A DNA stretch of 34,205 nucleotides from Streptomyces albospinus (GTDB lineage Bacteria; Actinomycetota; Actinomycetes; Streptomycetales; Streptomycetaceae). Shown piece by piece: positions 1 to 8,803 of the stretch. Position 1 is the first letter of the stretch, and every line of letters starts with the position of its first letter. Below the pieces are notes generated by a model, which saw only the letters and a list, made by a program, of their open reading frames with translations, searched no databases and was not told the origin of the DNA. The stretch covers positions 1 to 34,205 of the forward strand of contig NZ_BMRP01000007.1 in assembly GCF_014648695.1 (NCBI RefSeq), given 5' to 3'. Both the position numbers and the translations under genes were made by a program.

Positions 1-158
1 CCCCGACTCTTCCACCTCACCCCCACCCCAGCCCCACCCCCGCCCCCCCCCACGAGCCGCCCCACGCAGTTGCCCCCTGCGGTCCCCGACGCCGTCGCCC
101 GGTGCGGTCGCCGGTGCGGCCCGCGGGCCGGTGACGGCGAGGGCCGTACGCTGACCGG

Positions 159-1139
159 GTGACGAACTCGCACGCGGAGAACGCGCAGGACGGCCAGGAC
201 CGACCGGACGTACCGGGGGCACCCGGTGCCCCGGCCGAACCGCGGGCGGTGGACGCCCGCGGGGAGGCGCGGGGCGATGGGCGGCGCGATGCGGCGGCTG
301 CCGTCGGCCCGGAGGGGGACGCTCCGGAGAGCCCGGACGGGGCGGCCGACGGCCGGGGCGGGCACGACGAGGCGACGCGGCGGCTGGCGAAGGCCGTGCG
401 GGCCGCCGAGCAGGCGTTGATCGAGTTCGAGATCGCGGTGGAGACGTTCCGGGTCGAGGTCGAGAATTTCTCCCGGCTGCACCATCAGCGCCTCGGCCCC
501 ATGTACGCGCGGCTGGACGAACTCGATGCGCAGATCGCCGAGGCCGTGGCGGTTCGTACGGGCGACCCCGAGGACATCCGCAAGGCCCGGGAGGCGCGGG
601 CGTCGGTGCTGCCGATGCCGGAGGTGGAGGAGCTGTTCCACGGCTGGCTGGGGTCGGAGGGGCTGTTTCCCGAAGCCCAGGCGATGCTCACGGATCAGCC
701 GGTGAGCCCGCCGCAGAAGGTGCGGCCCAGTGAGGAGGCTCGCAAGATCTACCGCGAGCTGGTGCGCAAGGCGCATCCGGATCTGGCGCGGGACGATGCG
801 GAGCGGGCGCGGCGTGACGGGTTCATCGCGCGGGTCAATGCCGCGTACGGGCGGGGTGACGAGGCGGCGCTGCGGGAGCTGGTGCGGGAGTGGGAGGCCG
901 GTCCGGCGCCGGCCGAGGAGCGGCTGAGCGAGAGCGAGGAGCTCTACGCCCGGCTGGAGTGGTTGGCCCGGCGCAAGGAGCTGCTGGCAGCAGTCGCGGG
1001 GGAGCTGGAGACCAGTGCGATCGGCGCGATGATCAAGATGGCGCCGGAGGACCCGGACGGGCTGCTGGAGGAGATCGCCGAGAAGCTGCGCGCCGACGTC
1101 GCGGAACGCGAGGCGTACCTTGCGCAGCTGGTCGGGTAG
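159..1139 (+). CDS. J-domain-containing protein
   Basis: This 326-residue protein carries a DnaJ-like J domain, which normally stimulates the ATPase of a DnaK/Hsp70 chaperone. The signature is the HPD tripeptide at residues 206-208, inside a helix pair that reads KIYRELVRKAHPD and is followed by FIARVNAAY. The J domain is not at the N-terminus: the first 75 residues are an acidic, Gly/Ala/Pro-rich disordered stretch. Residues 75-150 are mostly helical and look like a coiled coil (EQALIEFEIAVETFRVEVENF). A further Glu-rich helical region follows the J domain. There are no zinc-finger or client-binding domains of classical DnaJ, so this is a J-only cochaperone of unknown client. The GTG start at 159 lacks a strong ribosome-binding site, so a start further downstream is possible. 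A rhodanese gene follows after 10 bases on the same strand, suggesting co-transcription. Confidence 0.85.
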   Translation: MTNSHAENAQDGQDRPDVPGAPGAPAEPRAVDARGEARGDGRRDAAAAVGPEGDAPESPDGAADGRGGHDEATRRLAKAVRAAEQALIEFEIAVETFRVEVENFSRLHHQRLGPMYARLDELDAQIAEAVAVRTGDPEDIRKAREARASVLPMPEVEELFHGWLGSEGLFPEAQAMLTDQPVSPPQKVRPSEEARKIYRELVRKAHPDLARDDAERARRDGFIARVNAAYGRGDEAALRELVREWEAGPAPAEERLSESEELYARLEWLARRKELLAAVAGELETSAIGAMIKMAPEDPDGLLEEIAEKLRADVAEREAYLAQLVG

Positions 1140-1149
1140 CGTCGGGAGT

Positions 1150-1494
1150 ATGCAATTTGGTTCTCTGCCCACGGTCGGTGTCGATGATCTCGCGTCCGGG
1201 GACTTCCTGCTGGACGTACGCGAGGACGACGAGTGGGAGGCGGGGCACGCCGAGGGTGCGCTGCACATCCCGATGAGTGAATTCGTCGCCCGTTACGGGG
1301 AGTTGACGGAGGCGGCGCCCGAGGGCGGCAAGGTGTTCGTCCTGTGCCGGGCCGGCGGGCGTTCGGCGCAGGTGGCGCAGTATCTGCTCCAGCAGGGCAT
1401 CGACGCGGTGAATGTCGCGGGCGGTATGCAGGCGTGGGAGGCGGCCGGGCGTGCCGTGTCGGATGGCAAGGGCGGCGTGGGGACGGTCGTCTAG
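1150..1494 (+). CDS. Rhodanese-like domain protein (single domain)
   Basis: A 114-residue single-domain rhodanese, which would transfer sulfane sulfur through a persulfide on its active-site cysteine. The catalytic loop is CRAGGRS with Cys at residue 66. The family's LLDVREDDEWEAGHAEGALHIPM segment is split here as LLDVRE (residues 21-26) and GHAEGALHIP, and the C-terminal NVAGGMQAW motif is present. The length is typical of stand-alone rhodaneses such as GlpE. The ATG at 1150 is chosen because it gives the usual family N-terminus; the purines GGGAG sit only one base upstream, too close for a good ribosome-binding site, so translation may depend on the J-domain gene ending 10 bases upstream. 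Its sulfur donor and acceptor cannot be told from the sequence. Confidence 0.9.
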   Translation: MQFGSLPTVGVDDLASGDFLLDVREDDEWEAGHAEGALHIPMSEFVARYGELTEAAPEGGKVFVLCRAGGRSAQVAQYLLQQGIDAVNVAGGMQAWEAAGRAVSDGKGGVGTVV

Positions 1495-1722
1495 TAGTCC
1501 GACGGTTGTCCGGCGGGGCGGCGCATCGGTGGGTGGCGGGATGGCCGCCGGGCGTGGCGCACCGGCCCGGCGTCCGCACCGGCGTCTTTACCGTGCCTGC
1601 TTTACCGTCCCGGCGCCCGCACCGTGCACGGCCGCTCCCGCCTTCCCGCGTGGCTGCTTCCGCCTTCCGGCGTAGCGGCCTCCGCCTTCCGGGATACGTC
1701 GTTCGCCCCCCCTGGTCGCGGC

Positions 1723-2856
1723 TCAGCCCAGTGTGTGTGCCGCCAGTAGTTCGCCGAGTGCCTCCTCGTGGGCGGCGGCCGGGCCCAGGGAGAGTTCGAG
1801 CTGTTTGGCCCAGGCGTGGTAGCGGTGCAGCGGGTAGTCGGTGTCGGCGCCGAAGCCGCCGTGCAGGTGCTGTGCGGTCTGGACGATGCGGCGGACGCCT
1901 TCGGCGGCCCAGATCTTGGCGACCGCGATGTCTCCGGCGGGCGGGAGTGGGCCGGCCGTTTCGGTGGTGATGCGCCAGGCGGCTTGCCAGAGGGTGGCTT
2001 CCATGGCGCGCAGGTCGATGAAGCGGTCGGCGGTCTGGACGGCGACGGCCTGGAAGGTGGCCACGGGGAAGCCGAACTGTTCGCGTTTGCCGGTGTAGTC
2101 GCTGGTCATGGCGAGGACGCGTTCGCCGAGGCCGAGTGCGAGTGCGCAGGTGCCGGTGGTGAGCAGGTTGCGCAGCGATTCCCAGGCGGCCGGGTCGGTG
2201 ATCGTTTCGCGGGTGCCGAGGCGTACGGAGTCCAGCCGGACCTCGGCGTAGCGCTCTCCGTTGGTGGAGGTCTGGGGGGCGAGCGAGACGCCGGGGTGGG
2301 TGCGCGGAACGAGTGCGAGGACGGCGTGGCCGTCGGGGGTGTGGGCGGGGAGCAGGATCCGGTCCGCGGTCTGGGCCCAGGGGACGGCGGTGTGGGTGCC
2401 GTCGAGGAGCCATTCGGTGCCGTCCTGGCGGGCGGTTGTGGCGAGTTCGGCCGGGTCGTGGCCGGTGCGTCCGGCCGCGGCGGCGGTGATGACGAGGTCG
2501 CCGGTGGCGATCCGCGGCAGTACGTCTGCCCGGAGGCCGTCGGTGGCGTGTTTCTGGAGGGTGAGCGCGGCGGCGCCGGACTCCAGCAGGGGTACGCGGG
2601 CCAGTACTTTGGCCGACTCGCGCAGTACCAGGCAGAGGGCGATCGGGTCCAGGCCGGCGCCGCCGTGCTCGGGTGCGATGGGCAGGCTCAGCAGGTCGGC
2701 GTCGGCGAGCTTGCGCCACAGTGTGCGGTCGAAGTCGTCGGCGACGGCGCCATGGGTGAGTGCCGGGCTGGGCACGCTGTCCGGCGCGACGTCGGAGAAG
2801 ACGGCCTCGGCCGCTTCGACGGCGGCCTGCTGCTCCTCGGTGAAGGTGAAGTCCAC
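1723..2856 (-). CDS. Acyl-CoA dehydrogenase family protein
   Basis: A flavoprotein of about 377 residues of the acyl-CoA dehydrogenase superfamily, expected to introduce an alpha-beta double bond into an acyl-CoA and pass electrons to ETF. The N-terminal helical domain begins DFTFTEEQQAAVEAAEAVF and contains PEHGGAGLDPIALCLVL. The middle beta domain is weakly conserved. The C-terminal domain has KREQFGFPVATFQAVA and the FAD-contacting HLHGGFGADTDYPLHRY. The GTG at 2856 is preferred because GGGAGGA lies 7 bases upstream; an in-frame GTG 18 bases further up would place that site inside the gene. This divergent, short type is often found in steroid or phenylacetate/aromatic catabolic clusters. 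It lies downstream of paaE on the same strand but with a gap of about 130 bases and its own possible operator, so it may be a separate unit. The substrate is not predictable. Confidence 0.9.
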   Translation of the reverse strand: MDFTFTEEQQAAVEAAEAVFSDVAPDSVPSPALTHGAVADDFDRTLWRKLADADLLSLPIAPEHGGAGLDPIALCLVLRESAKVLARVPLLESGAAALTLQKHATDGLRADVLPRIATGDLVITAAAAGRTGHDPAELATTARQDGTEWLLDGTHTAVPWAQTADRILLPAHTPDGHAVLALVPRTHPGVSLAPQTSTNGERYAEVRLDSVRLGTRETITDPAAWESLRNLLTTGTCALALGLGERVLAMTSDYTGKREQFGFPVATFQAVAVQTADRFIDLRAMEATLWQAAWRITTETAGPLPPAGDIAVAKIWAAEGVRRIVQTAQHLHGGFGADTDYPLHRYHAWAKQLELSLGPAAAHEEALGELLAAHTLG

Positions 2857-2886
2857 TGGTCTGTCCTCCCGCACGCCGTCTGAATC

Positions 2887-2899
2887 TGACGAAGCGTCA
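2887..2899. promoter_or_regulatory. Inverted repeat, candidate operator of the acyl-CoA dehydrogenase gene
   Basis: TGACG-AAG-CGTCA is a perfect 5-bp dyad with a 3-bp spacer, 31 bases upstream of the acyl-CoA dehydrogenase start. Its position between that gene and the end of paaE fits a repressor site. It differs from the ACCGA-N4-TCGGT dyads near the paa genes, so a different regulator is implied. Functional assignment is inference. Confidence 0.4.
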
Positions 2900-2987
2900 A
2901 GGTAGAACAGGTTCCAGGAATTGGGAATGGTGCGGTGGGTGATGGACGGGGCTTACGGGGCGGGCGGCGGCTGTGCCGGGCCTCCTC

Positions 2988-4034
2988 TCAACGGTCGAAG
3001 TCCAGCTCGACCTTCTCCGTGACGGGGTGGGACTGGCAGGCCAGCACATAGCCGGCGTCGACCTCGTCGGACTCCAGCGCGAAGTTGCGGTCCATGCGGA
3101 TCTCGCCGGAGACGAGGAACGCGCGGCAGGTGCCGCAGACGCCGCCCTTGCAGGCATACGGCGCGTCCGGGCGGTTGCGGAGCACCGCTTCCAGGAGGGA
3201 TTCGCCGTCGTGCACCGGCCAGTTGCCCGAGCGGCCGTCGAGGGTGGCGGTCACCGTGCTGTGGGCGGGCGCGGTGGCGGCGGGCGCCGGTGCCGCGGCG
3301 CCGTTGTCTATGTGGAAGATCTCTTCGTGGATGCGGTCACGCGGCACCTTGAGGGCGCGCAGGGCCCGTTCGGCGCCCTGGACGAGACCGAAGGGGCCGC
3401 ACAGGAACCAGCCGTCGACGGACGCGACCTGGAGCAGCGCGGGCAGCAGTGTGAGCAGGCGCTGCTCGTCGAGCCGGCCGGACGGCAGGCCCGCCTGCTG
3501 CTCCTCGCGGGAGAGGGCGTGGATCAGCTGGAAGCGTTCCGGATAGCGGTCCTTGAGGTCGGCCACCTCCTCCAGGAACATCGTCGAGGCGGCCGTGCGG
3601 TCGCTGCGGATCAGGCAGAAGTGGGCGTCCGGCCGGCGGGCGAGCAGGGTGGACGCGATGGAGAGGACCGGGGTGATCCCGCTGCCGCCGACGATGCCGG
3701 CGAACCGGCCGGGGCGCGGTTCGAGGGTGAAGCGGCCGGCCGGGGCCATGACGTCGACCGTGTCGCCGACGGCCAGCTCCTTGAGTGCGTAGGTCGAGAA
3801 CGCGCCGTCCTCGACCAGCCGGATCCCGACCCGCAGCACGGGTTCGTCGGTGGCCGGGGTGCAGATGGAGTACGTCCGGCGGATCTCCTGGCCGTCGACC
3901 GTTCTGCGGAGGGCGATGTGCTGCCCGGGGGTGTGCCGGAACGTCGTGCGCAGCTCGGGCGGGACCGTGAACGTGACGGCCACCGCGTCGTCCGTGAGCC
4001 GCTCGATCTCCCGCACCTGGAGCGGGTGGAACAT
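2988..4034 (-). CDS. paaE: Phenylacetyl-CoA 1,2-epoxidase reductase subunit PaaE
   Basis: PaaE feeds electrons from NADPH through FAD and a 2Fe-2S centre to the diiron oxygenase PaaA. The protein is 348 residues, the usual length. It has an N-terminal FAD-binding barrel (HTPGQHIAL, then RTYSICTP), an NAD(P)-binding domain (GIVGGSGITPVLSI, later WFLCGPFGLV) and a C-terminal plant-type ferredoxin domain. The ferredoxin cysteines are in YACKGGVCGTCRAFL and in VLACQSHP. The ATG at 4034 shares one base with the TGA stop of paaD (TGATG), so translation is probably coupled. It is the last gene of the five-gene paaABCDE operon, read from 6586 downwards. All expected cofactor residues are visible. Confidence 0.95.
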   Translation of the reverse strand: MFHPLQVREIERLTDDAVAVTFTVPPELRTTFRHTPGQHIALRRTVDGQEIRRTYSICTPATDEPVLRVGIRLVEDGAFSTYALKELAVGDTVDVMAPAGRFTLEPRPGRFAGIVGGSGITPVLSIASTLLARRPDAHFCLIRSDRTAASTMFLEEVADLKDRYPERFQLIHALSREEQQAGLPSGRLDEQRLLTLLPALLQVASVDGWFLCGPFGLVQGAERALRALKVPRDRIHEEIFHIDNGAAAPAPAATAPAHSTVTATLDGRSGNWPVHDGESLLEAVLRNRPDAPYACKGGVCGTCRAFLVSGEIRMDRNFALESDEVDAGYVLACQSHPVTEKVELDFDR

Positions 4035-4531
4035 CACAACTCCTTGAAGTGGTCGAAGGGTTCGCGGCAGGACTCGCAGCGGCGCAGCGCCTTGCAGGCC
4101 GTGGAGGAGAACCGGCTCAGCAGGGTGGTGTCGGTCGATCCGCAGTGCGGGCAGCGGATCGTGAGGTCGACGGCGACCGGGCCGCCGGCCGGTGCCGTGG
4201 GGCGTGGTGGGGCGATACCGAATTCCGTCAGTTTGCGGCGGCCTTCGTCGGTGATCGCGTCCGTGGTCCACGGCGGGCTGAGAACCGTGCGGACCTCGAC
4301 TTCCGGTATGCCGTGGTCGTGCAGTACGCGCTCTATGTCGGCGGACATCGCCTCGATGGCGGGGCAGCCGGTGTAGGTGGGGGTGAGGCGGACCTCGACG
4401 CGGTCCGGGGCGGTGAGCCGCACCCCGCGCAGTACGCCGAGCTCGGCGAGGGTGAGGACCGGCAGCTCGGGGTCGGGAACCGAGCCGGCCAGGGCGAGCA
4501 GTTCCGCTTCGAGGGCGGTGGGGGTCACCAT
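4034..4531 (-). CDS. paaD: Phenylacetate degradation protein PaaD (Fe-S assembly-like)
   Basis: PaaD is needed for activity of the phenylacetyl-CoA epoxidase complex and is thought to help in iron-sulfur or diiron centre maturation. This 165-residue copy has an N-terminal MIP18/DUF59-type domain (SVPDPELPVLTLAELGVL, then TYTGCPAIEAM) and a C-terminal zinc-ribbon-like region with CPHCGS and CESCREPFDHFKEL. Both CxxC pairs are intact. The ATG at 4531 overlaps the end of paaC by 7 bases, and its stop overlaps the paaE start. It is the fourth gene of the operon. The length and C-terminal Cys motifs match the family well. Confidence 0.95.
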   Translation of the reverse strand: MVTPTALEAELLALAGSVPDPELPVLTLAELGVLRGVRLTAPDRVEVRLTPTYTGCPAIEAMSADIERVLHDHGIPEVEVRTVLSPPWTTDAITDEGRRKLTEFGIAPPRPTAPAGGPVAVDLTIRCPHCGSTDTTLLSRFSSTACKALRRCESCREPFDHFKEL

Positions 4532-5244
4532 GTCGCCCCCGGGTGGCTGCGGTGGAGGTGCTGCATCTCGGCGAGCAGCCGGCCGAACGGTTCGGTGTGC
4601 AGGCCCTGGCGTCCGCCGCCGGCGGTCCAGGCGCCGCGCTGGGGGCCTTCGGGGACGCTGAGGGTGGCGCGCTCCAGGATCGCGGTGATGCGGGCGGTCC
4701 ACCGGTCGTACAGGGCCGGCCAGGGGACGGTATCCAGTCCTTCCACCGGTTCGAAGAGCTCGCCGGTGAAGCGCCAGAGGGCGTCCAGTGCGCGCTGCAT
4801 CCGGGTGTGGCTCTCGTCGGTGCCGTCGCCTAGGCGCAGCGTCCACTGCTCGGCGTGGTCGCGGTGGTAGGCGACCTCTTTGACGGCCTTCGCGGCCAGG
4901 GGCGCCAACTCTCCGTCCCCGGTGGCGAGGTGGGCGTACAGCAGCTCCTGGTACGTGGAGAAGTAGAGCTGGCGGGCGATGGTGTGGGCGAAGTCGCCGT
5001 TGGGCTGCTCGACCAACTGGAGGTTGCGGAACTGCCGTTCCTCGCGCAGATACGCCAGTTCGTCCTCGTCGCCGGCGAGGGAGAGCAGGACGCGGGCCTG
5101 GCCGAGGAGGTCCAACGCGATGTTGGCCAGGGCGACCTCCTCTTCCAGGACGGGGGCGTTGCCCGCCCACTCGCCCAGGCGGTGGGAGAGGATCAGCGCG
5201 TCGTCCCCGAGGGGCAGGGCCGGGGTGGCCGTCCGCTGCGTCAC
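4525..5244 (-). CDS. paaC: Phenylacetyl-CoA epoxidase structural subunit PaaC
   Basis: PaaC is the non-catalytic ferritin-like partner of PaaA in the 1,2-phenylacetyl-CoA epoxidase. The 239-residue product has the family's helical pattern: LILSHRLGEWAGNAP near the N-terminus, ALANIALDLLGQAR, then the QLVEQPNGDFAHTIARQ segment and KEVAYHRDHAEQWTLRLGDG in the third quarter. The GTG at 5244 is chosen because it makes a GTGA overlap with the paaB stop and gives the expected N-terminus ([14 protein letters not shown]). Reading frames that extend further upstream run through paaB and are not likely. The gene overlaps paaD by 7 bases at its 3' end. Confidence 0.95.
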   Translation of the reverse strand: MTQRTATPALPLGDDALILSHRLGEWAGNAPVLEEEVALANIALDLLGQARVLLSLAGDEDELAYLREERQFRNLQLVEQPNGDFAHTIARQLYFSTYQELLYAHLATGDGELAPLAAKAVKEVAYHRDHAEQWTLRLGDGTDESHTRMQRALDALWRFTGELFEPVEGLDTVPWPALYDRWTARITAILERATLSVPEGPQRGAWTAGGGRQGLHTEPFGRLLAEMQHLHRSHPGATW

Positions 5245-5609
5245 AGGTGGTGCACCCCCTCCGGGATCTCGTAGAAGGTCGGGTGGCGGTAGGGCTTGTC
5301 GCCGGCCGGTTCGAAGAACTCGTCCTTCTCGTCCGGTGAGGAGGCGGTGATCTGGGCGGAGGGCACCACCCAGAGGGAGACGCCTTCCGAGCGGCGGGTG
5401 TAGAGGTCGCGGGCGTTGCGCAGCGCCATTTCGGCGTCGGGGGCGTGCAGGCTGCCGGCGTGGGTGTGCGACAGGCCGCGGCGGCTGCGGACGAAGACCT
5501 CCCACAGCGGCCAGTCGGCGGGGTGAGGGGCTGCGCCGGCGCCGGTGTCCGCCGGGGATGCGGCTGCGGCGGACGGCGTCGAGGTGCCCGAGGGCCGTGC
5601 TGTCGTCAT
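5241..5609 (-). CDS. paaB: Phenylacetyl-CoA epoxidase subunit PaaB
   Basis: PaaB is a small subunit of the phenylacetyl-CoA epoxidase that bridges the PaaAC heterodimers. The core [37 protein letters not shown] and the end [14 protein letters not shown] are diagnostic. At 122 residues it is longer than the roughly 95-residue enterobacterial protein because of an Ala/Pro-rich extension of about 30 residues at the N-terminus, seen in many actinobacterial forms. The ATG at 5609 overlaps the paaA stop as ATGA; the stop overlaps the paaC GTG start as GTGA. Confidence 0.95.
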   Translation of the reverse strand: MTTARPSGTSTPSAAAASPADTGAGAAPHPADWPLWEVFVRSRRGLSHTHAGSLHAPDAEMALRNARDLYTRRSEGVSLWVVPSAQITASSPDEKDEFFEPAGDKPYRHPTFYEIPEGVHHL

Positions 5610-6586
5610 CGGGTCGCCTCTCCTGTACCGGCCGTGCGGGCCGCGTTCCTGGCTTTCCTGGCGGCGTGTGCGGCGGCTGCCTCGCGTACCCAGGCGCCCT
5701 CTTCATGGGCGCGGCGCCGGCGGCCTATCCGCTCTTCGTTGCAGGGGCCGTTGCCCTTGAGGACCTCGCGGAACTCGGCCCAGTCGATCGGTCCGAAGTC
5801 CCAGTGGCCGCGCTCCTCGTTCCACCGCAGGTCCGGGTCCGGGAGCGTGAGCCCGAGGGCCTCGGCCTGCGGGACACAGATGTCGACGAAGCGCTGGCGC
5901 AGCTCGTCGTTGGAGTGCCGCTTGATCTTCCAGGCCATGGACTGCGCGGAGTGCGCCGATTCGTCGTCGGGCGGGCCGAACATCATCAGGGAGGGCCACC
6001 ACCAGCGGTTCACCGCGTCCTGCGCCATGGCGTGCTGGGCGTCGGTGCCGCGGCTGAGGGTGAGCAGGAGCTCGTATCCCTGCCGCTGGTGGAAGGACTC
6101 CTCCTTGCAGACGCGGATCATCGCGCGGGCGTACGGGCCGTAGGAGCAGCGGCACAGCGGGACCTGGTTCGTGATGGCCGCGCCGTCCACGAGCCAGCCG
6201 ATGGCGCCGACGTCGGCCCAGGTCAGGGTGGGGTAGTTGAAGATCGAGGAGTATTTCTGGCGGCCGGAGTGGAGCTTGTCGAGCAGTTCGTCGCGGCCGG
6301 CGCCGAGGGTCTCGGCGGCGCTGTAGAGATACAGGCCGTGGCCGGCCTCGTCCTGCACCTTGGCCATCAGGATCGCCTTGCGGCGCAGCGACGGGGCGCG
6401 GGTGATCCAGTTCGCCTCCGGCTGCATGCCGATGATCTCGGAGTGGGCGTGCTGTGCGATCTGCCGCACCAGCGATGAGCGGTAGGCGTCCGGCATCCAG
6501 TCCCGTGGTTCGATCCGCTCGTCCGCGGCCACGGTGGCGTCGAACACGGCCTCGCGGGCCGTTTCCTCCGGCGCGATCGTCGTCAT
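5606..6586 (-). CDS. paaA: Phenylacetyl-CoA 1,2-epoxidase catalytic subunit PaaA
   Basis: PaaA is the diiron monooxygenase subunit that converts phenylacetyl-CoA to its ring 1,2-epoxide. The product is 326 residues. Ferritin-like iron-ligand helices are visible: [32 protein letters not shown] (the E..DEAGH motif) and [16 protein letters not shown] (E..SFH). The C-terminal [18 protein letters not shown] is also typical. The ATG at 6586 has a GAGGGGGC ribosome-binding sequence just upstream; an in-frame ATG 42 bases further up lies within the operator region and is less likely. It is the promoter-proximal gene of paaABCDE, and a TetR-type dyad sits about 22 bases before the start, which would block transcription when bound. 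Confidence 0.96.
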   Translation of the reverse strand: MTTIAPEETAREAVFDATVAADERIEPRDWMPDAYRSSLVRQIAQHAHSEIIGMQPEANWITRAPSLRRKAILMAKVQDEAGHGLYLYSAAETLGAGRDELLDKLHSGRQKYSSIFNYPTLTWADVGAIGWLVDGAAITNQVPLCRCSYGPYARAMIRVCKEESFHQRQGYELLLTLSRGTDAQHAMAQDAVNRWWWPSLMMFGPPDDESAHSAQSMAWKIKRHSNDELRQRFVDICVPQAEALGLTLPDPDLRWNEERGHWDFGPIDWAEFREVLKGNGPCNEERIGRRRRAHEEGAWVREAAAAHAARKARNAARTAGTGEATR

Positions 6587-6607
6587 GTACTGCCCCCTCG
6601 CTCCCGA

Positions 6608-6625
6608 CCGACCGATCGTTCGGTT
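6608..6625. promoter_or_regulatory. Predicted PaaR/TetR operator upstream of paaA
   Basis: The reverse strand reads AACCGAACGATCGGTCGG, identical over 18 bases to the site between paaN and paaH at 17395-17412. The core is the dyad ACCGA-N4-TCGGT. It lies 22 bases upstream of the paaA start, a position suited to repression. The likely ligand-responsive binder is the TetR-family protein at 18990-19580; that link is inference from the shared site. Confidence 0.7.
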
Positions 6626-6752
6626 CAATGGTGAGTGGCCGGACCGCGGGTGTCAAGCCTGTGGATAACTCGGGGAGGGTGTGCCCGGCGCGGCGGCATA
6701 GGTACGGTTCCGGAGCGGAGTCAGCCGCAGAGAATCTCGGAACGGGGCGGGA

Positions 6753-7424
6753 ATGCAGTCATACGGGGACGAATCGCGGCCACTGGCCGCGCTCTCGCTG
6801 CCCTCGCGGATCGTCATAGGCGCAGCGGCCTGCGCCATCGCCGTCAGCGTCGCGCTGCATCTCGCCATGATGTTTCTGCACGTCGCGCCGTCGAACACGC
6901 TCAGCAAGCAGCAGAGCAAGCTCATCAGCGACTACGTCTATCCCGAGTACGAGCAGAACTGGAAGCTGTTCGCGCCCAATCCGCTCCAGCAGAACATCGC
7001 GGTCCAGGTCCGTGCCCAGGTGCGCACCCAGGACGGCACCGCGCAGACCACCGGCTGGACCGACCTCACCGCCCTCGACGGCCGGGCCATCCGCCACAAC
7101 CCGCTGCCCAGCCACACGCAGCAGAACCAACTGCGCCGCGGCTGGGAGCTGTTCACCAACACCCATGACGCGCAGGACCGGCCGATCGGCCGGCGCGGCG
7201 AGCTCTCGGAGCGCTACATCCGGCGGATCGTGATGCTCCGGATGTCCGCGGAGTGGACCAAGGACGGCGGCCGGATCGAGCAGATCCAGGTCCGGTCGCA
7301 GACGACGGCGGTCAGCCCGCCCCCGTGGAGCGACGAGAAGATCAGCGACAAGCCCGTATACCGCGTGCTGCCCTGGTGGCAGGTCACCGCAAACGACCTG
7401 CCCGAGGGGGCGACGAACAAGTGA
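6753..7424 (+). CDS. DUF5819 family membrane-anchored protein
   Basis: A 223-residue protein with one N-terminal membrane helix (residues about 23-42, IVIGAAACAIAVSVALHLAM) followed by a domain beginning PSNTLSKQQSKLISDYVYPEYEQNWKLFAPNP in sequence order, which is the DUF5819 hallmark (the YEQNWKLFAPNP segment). The function of the family is unknown. It ends in a GTGA overlap with the HTTM-domain gene, and these two families recur together in actinomycetes, suggesting a joint membrane or cell-surface function. The ATG at 6753 is used; GGGGCGGGA is just upstream. The soluble domain is probably outside the cytoplasmic membrane because it follows a single N-terminal anchor. Confidence 0.85.
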   Translation: MQSYGDESRPLAALSLPSRIVIGAAACAIAVSVALHLAMMFLHVAPSNTLSKQQSKLISDYVYPEYEQNWKLFAPNPLQQNIAVQVRAQVRTQDGTAQTTGWTDLTALDGRAIRHNPLPSHTQQNQLRRGWELFTNTHDAQDRPIGRRGELSERYIRRIVMLRMSAEWTKDGGRIEQIQVRSQTTAVSPPPWSDEKISDKPVYRVLPWWQVTANDLPEGATNK

Positions 7425-8803
7425 CTTCGCCGACGCCGCAGCAGCCGCAGCCCGCCCAGCCGGTCTCCGGTACCCCTGAGGAAGCCACCGCCCCGCCCGC
7501 CCCCTCCCAAGAGGCCCGCGCCGCCTACGAGGAGACCCGCGTCGAGCGCGCCATAGGCCGCGGCTTCATATGGGCCACCGGGCGGGCCATGGCCCCGTAC
7601 CAGACCGCCGTCATCCGGATCGGCTTCGCCGCCACCTGGCTGCTGTTCCTCCTGCGGGAATGGCCCAACCGCCAGGACCTCTACGGGCCCGGCGGCCCCT
7701 GGAACGCCGGGATGGCGCGCGAGCTCCTCAACAGCAACCACGCCTTCTCGGTCCTGCTCTGGTCCGACAGTCAGACCTGGTTCGAGTGCGTCTACCTCCT
7801 CGCCATCGTGGCCAGCGCCCTGCTGATGCTCGGCTGGCGCACCCGCACCATGTCGGTGCTCTTCATGCTGGGCGTGCTCTCGCTCCAGAACCGCAGCGTG
7901 TTCATAGGGGACGGCGGCGACAACGTCATCCACCTGATGTCGATGTACCTCGTCCTGACCCGCTGCGGACAGGTGTGGTCGCTGGACGCGCGCCGCGCGA
8001 AGCGGGAGGCCGCCGCCGCGGCGACCGGAGAGGGCGCGGCGGGCGCCACACCGCCCCGCGACCTGCCCGGCATCGTCCTGTGGGCGGTGCTCGGCCTCGG
8101 TCTGGCCGCGGCCCAGGTGCAGGGCGGCTACGCCCTCACCTGGTTCGACCACGGACCGTTCCCGTACGTCGGCTGGAGCCTGGCGCTCTGGGGCCTGTGG
8201 GCGACGCACGGCCTGTGGTGGGCGGTGCGCCGCTACGCTCCCGGGGAGCCCCGGACCGTCCTCGACACCCTCGCCAAGCTCGCGCACAACGGCGCACTGC
8301 TGGTGATCATGGTCGAGGTCTGCCTGATCTACTCCACCGCCGGCTGGTACAAGATCCAGGGCTCGCGCTGGCAGGACGGCACCGCGGTCTTCTACCCGAT
8401 GCACCTGGACTACTTCTCCCCCTGGCCGGCGCTGTCCGGGATGCTCGGCGGCAACGGTCTCATGATCATGCTGCTGACCTACGGGACGGTGATCGTGCAG
8501 GTCGCCTTCCCGTTCACGCTCTTCAACCGCCGGATCAAGAACGTGCTGCTGGTCGTGATGATCTGCGAGCACCTCTCGATCGCGTTCCTGCTCGGGCTGC
8601 CGTTCTTCTCGCTCGCGATGATCACCGCCGACGCCGTCTTCCTGCCCACGAACTTCCTGACCTGGCTCTCCGGGAAGCTCTCCGGACCGGGCCGGCGGCT
8701 GTTCCGGCGCGGCGCCGGCGCCCCGCCCGACACCGGATCCGGCGGCGGTGAGCCGGAGGCCCGTACGCATTCCGCCGGCGATGGCCATACGCTCGTGGGG
8801 TGA
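7421..8803 (+). CDS. HTTM domain-containing multipass membrane protein
   Basis: A 460-residue integral membrane protein of the HTTM family (horizontally transferred transmembrane domain, the membrane part related to vitamin-K-dependent gamma-carboxylase). The N-terminal 45 residues are Pro/Gln-rich and cytoplasmic. The membrane domain then begins AVIRIGFAATWLLFLL and includes LYGPGGPW, SQTWFECVYLLAIVASALLMLGW, SVFIGDGGDNVIHLMSMYLVL and IYSTAGWYKIQG SRWQDGTAVFY as successive blocks. These GGDNV and KIQG..W.DGTA elements are the conserved core. No C-terminal carboxylase domain is present. The GTG at 7421 overlaps the DUF5819 stop. The next gene (the broken trmH) begins with GTG at 8800, overlapping this stop, so the three were once one operon. 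Confidence 0.88.
   Translation: MTSPTPQQPQPAQPVSGTPEEATAPPAPSQEARAAYEETRVERAIGRGFIWATGRAMAPYQTAVIRIGFAATWLLFLLREWPNRQDLYGPGGPWNAGMARELLNSNHAFSVLLWSDSQTWFECVYLLAIVASALLMLGWRTRTMSVLFMLGVLSLQNRSVFIGDGGDNVIHLMSMYLVLTRCGQVWSLDARRAKREAAAAATGEGAAGATPPRDLPGIVLWAVLGLGLAAAQVQGGYALTWFDHGPFPYVGWSLALWGLWATHGLWWAVRRYAPGEPRTVLDTLAKLAHNGALLVIMVEVCLIYSTAGWYKIQGSRWQDGTAVFYPMHLDYFSPWPALSGMLGGNGLMIMLLTYGTVIVQVAFPFTLFNRRIKNVLLVVMICEHLSIAFLLGLPFFSLAMITADAVFLPTNFLTWLSGKLSGPGRRLFRRGAGAPPDTGSGGGEPEARTHSAGDGHTLVG

Noticed and set aside
1495..1722. Repeated TCCGCCTTCCGG segments between rhodanese and acyl-CoA dehydrogenase genes
   Set aside because: Only two short similar copies in a convergent intergenic gap; no clear hairpin or function.
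944..2719. Long minus-strand frame opposite the J-domain, rhodanese and acyl-CoA dehydrogenase genes
   Set aside because: Its product is Arg/Pro/His-rich without domains and it overlaps genes with strong family motifs; long antisense frames are usual in DNA of this GC content.
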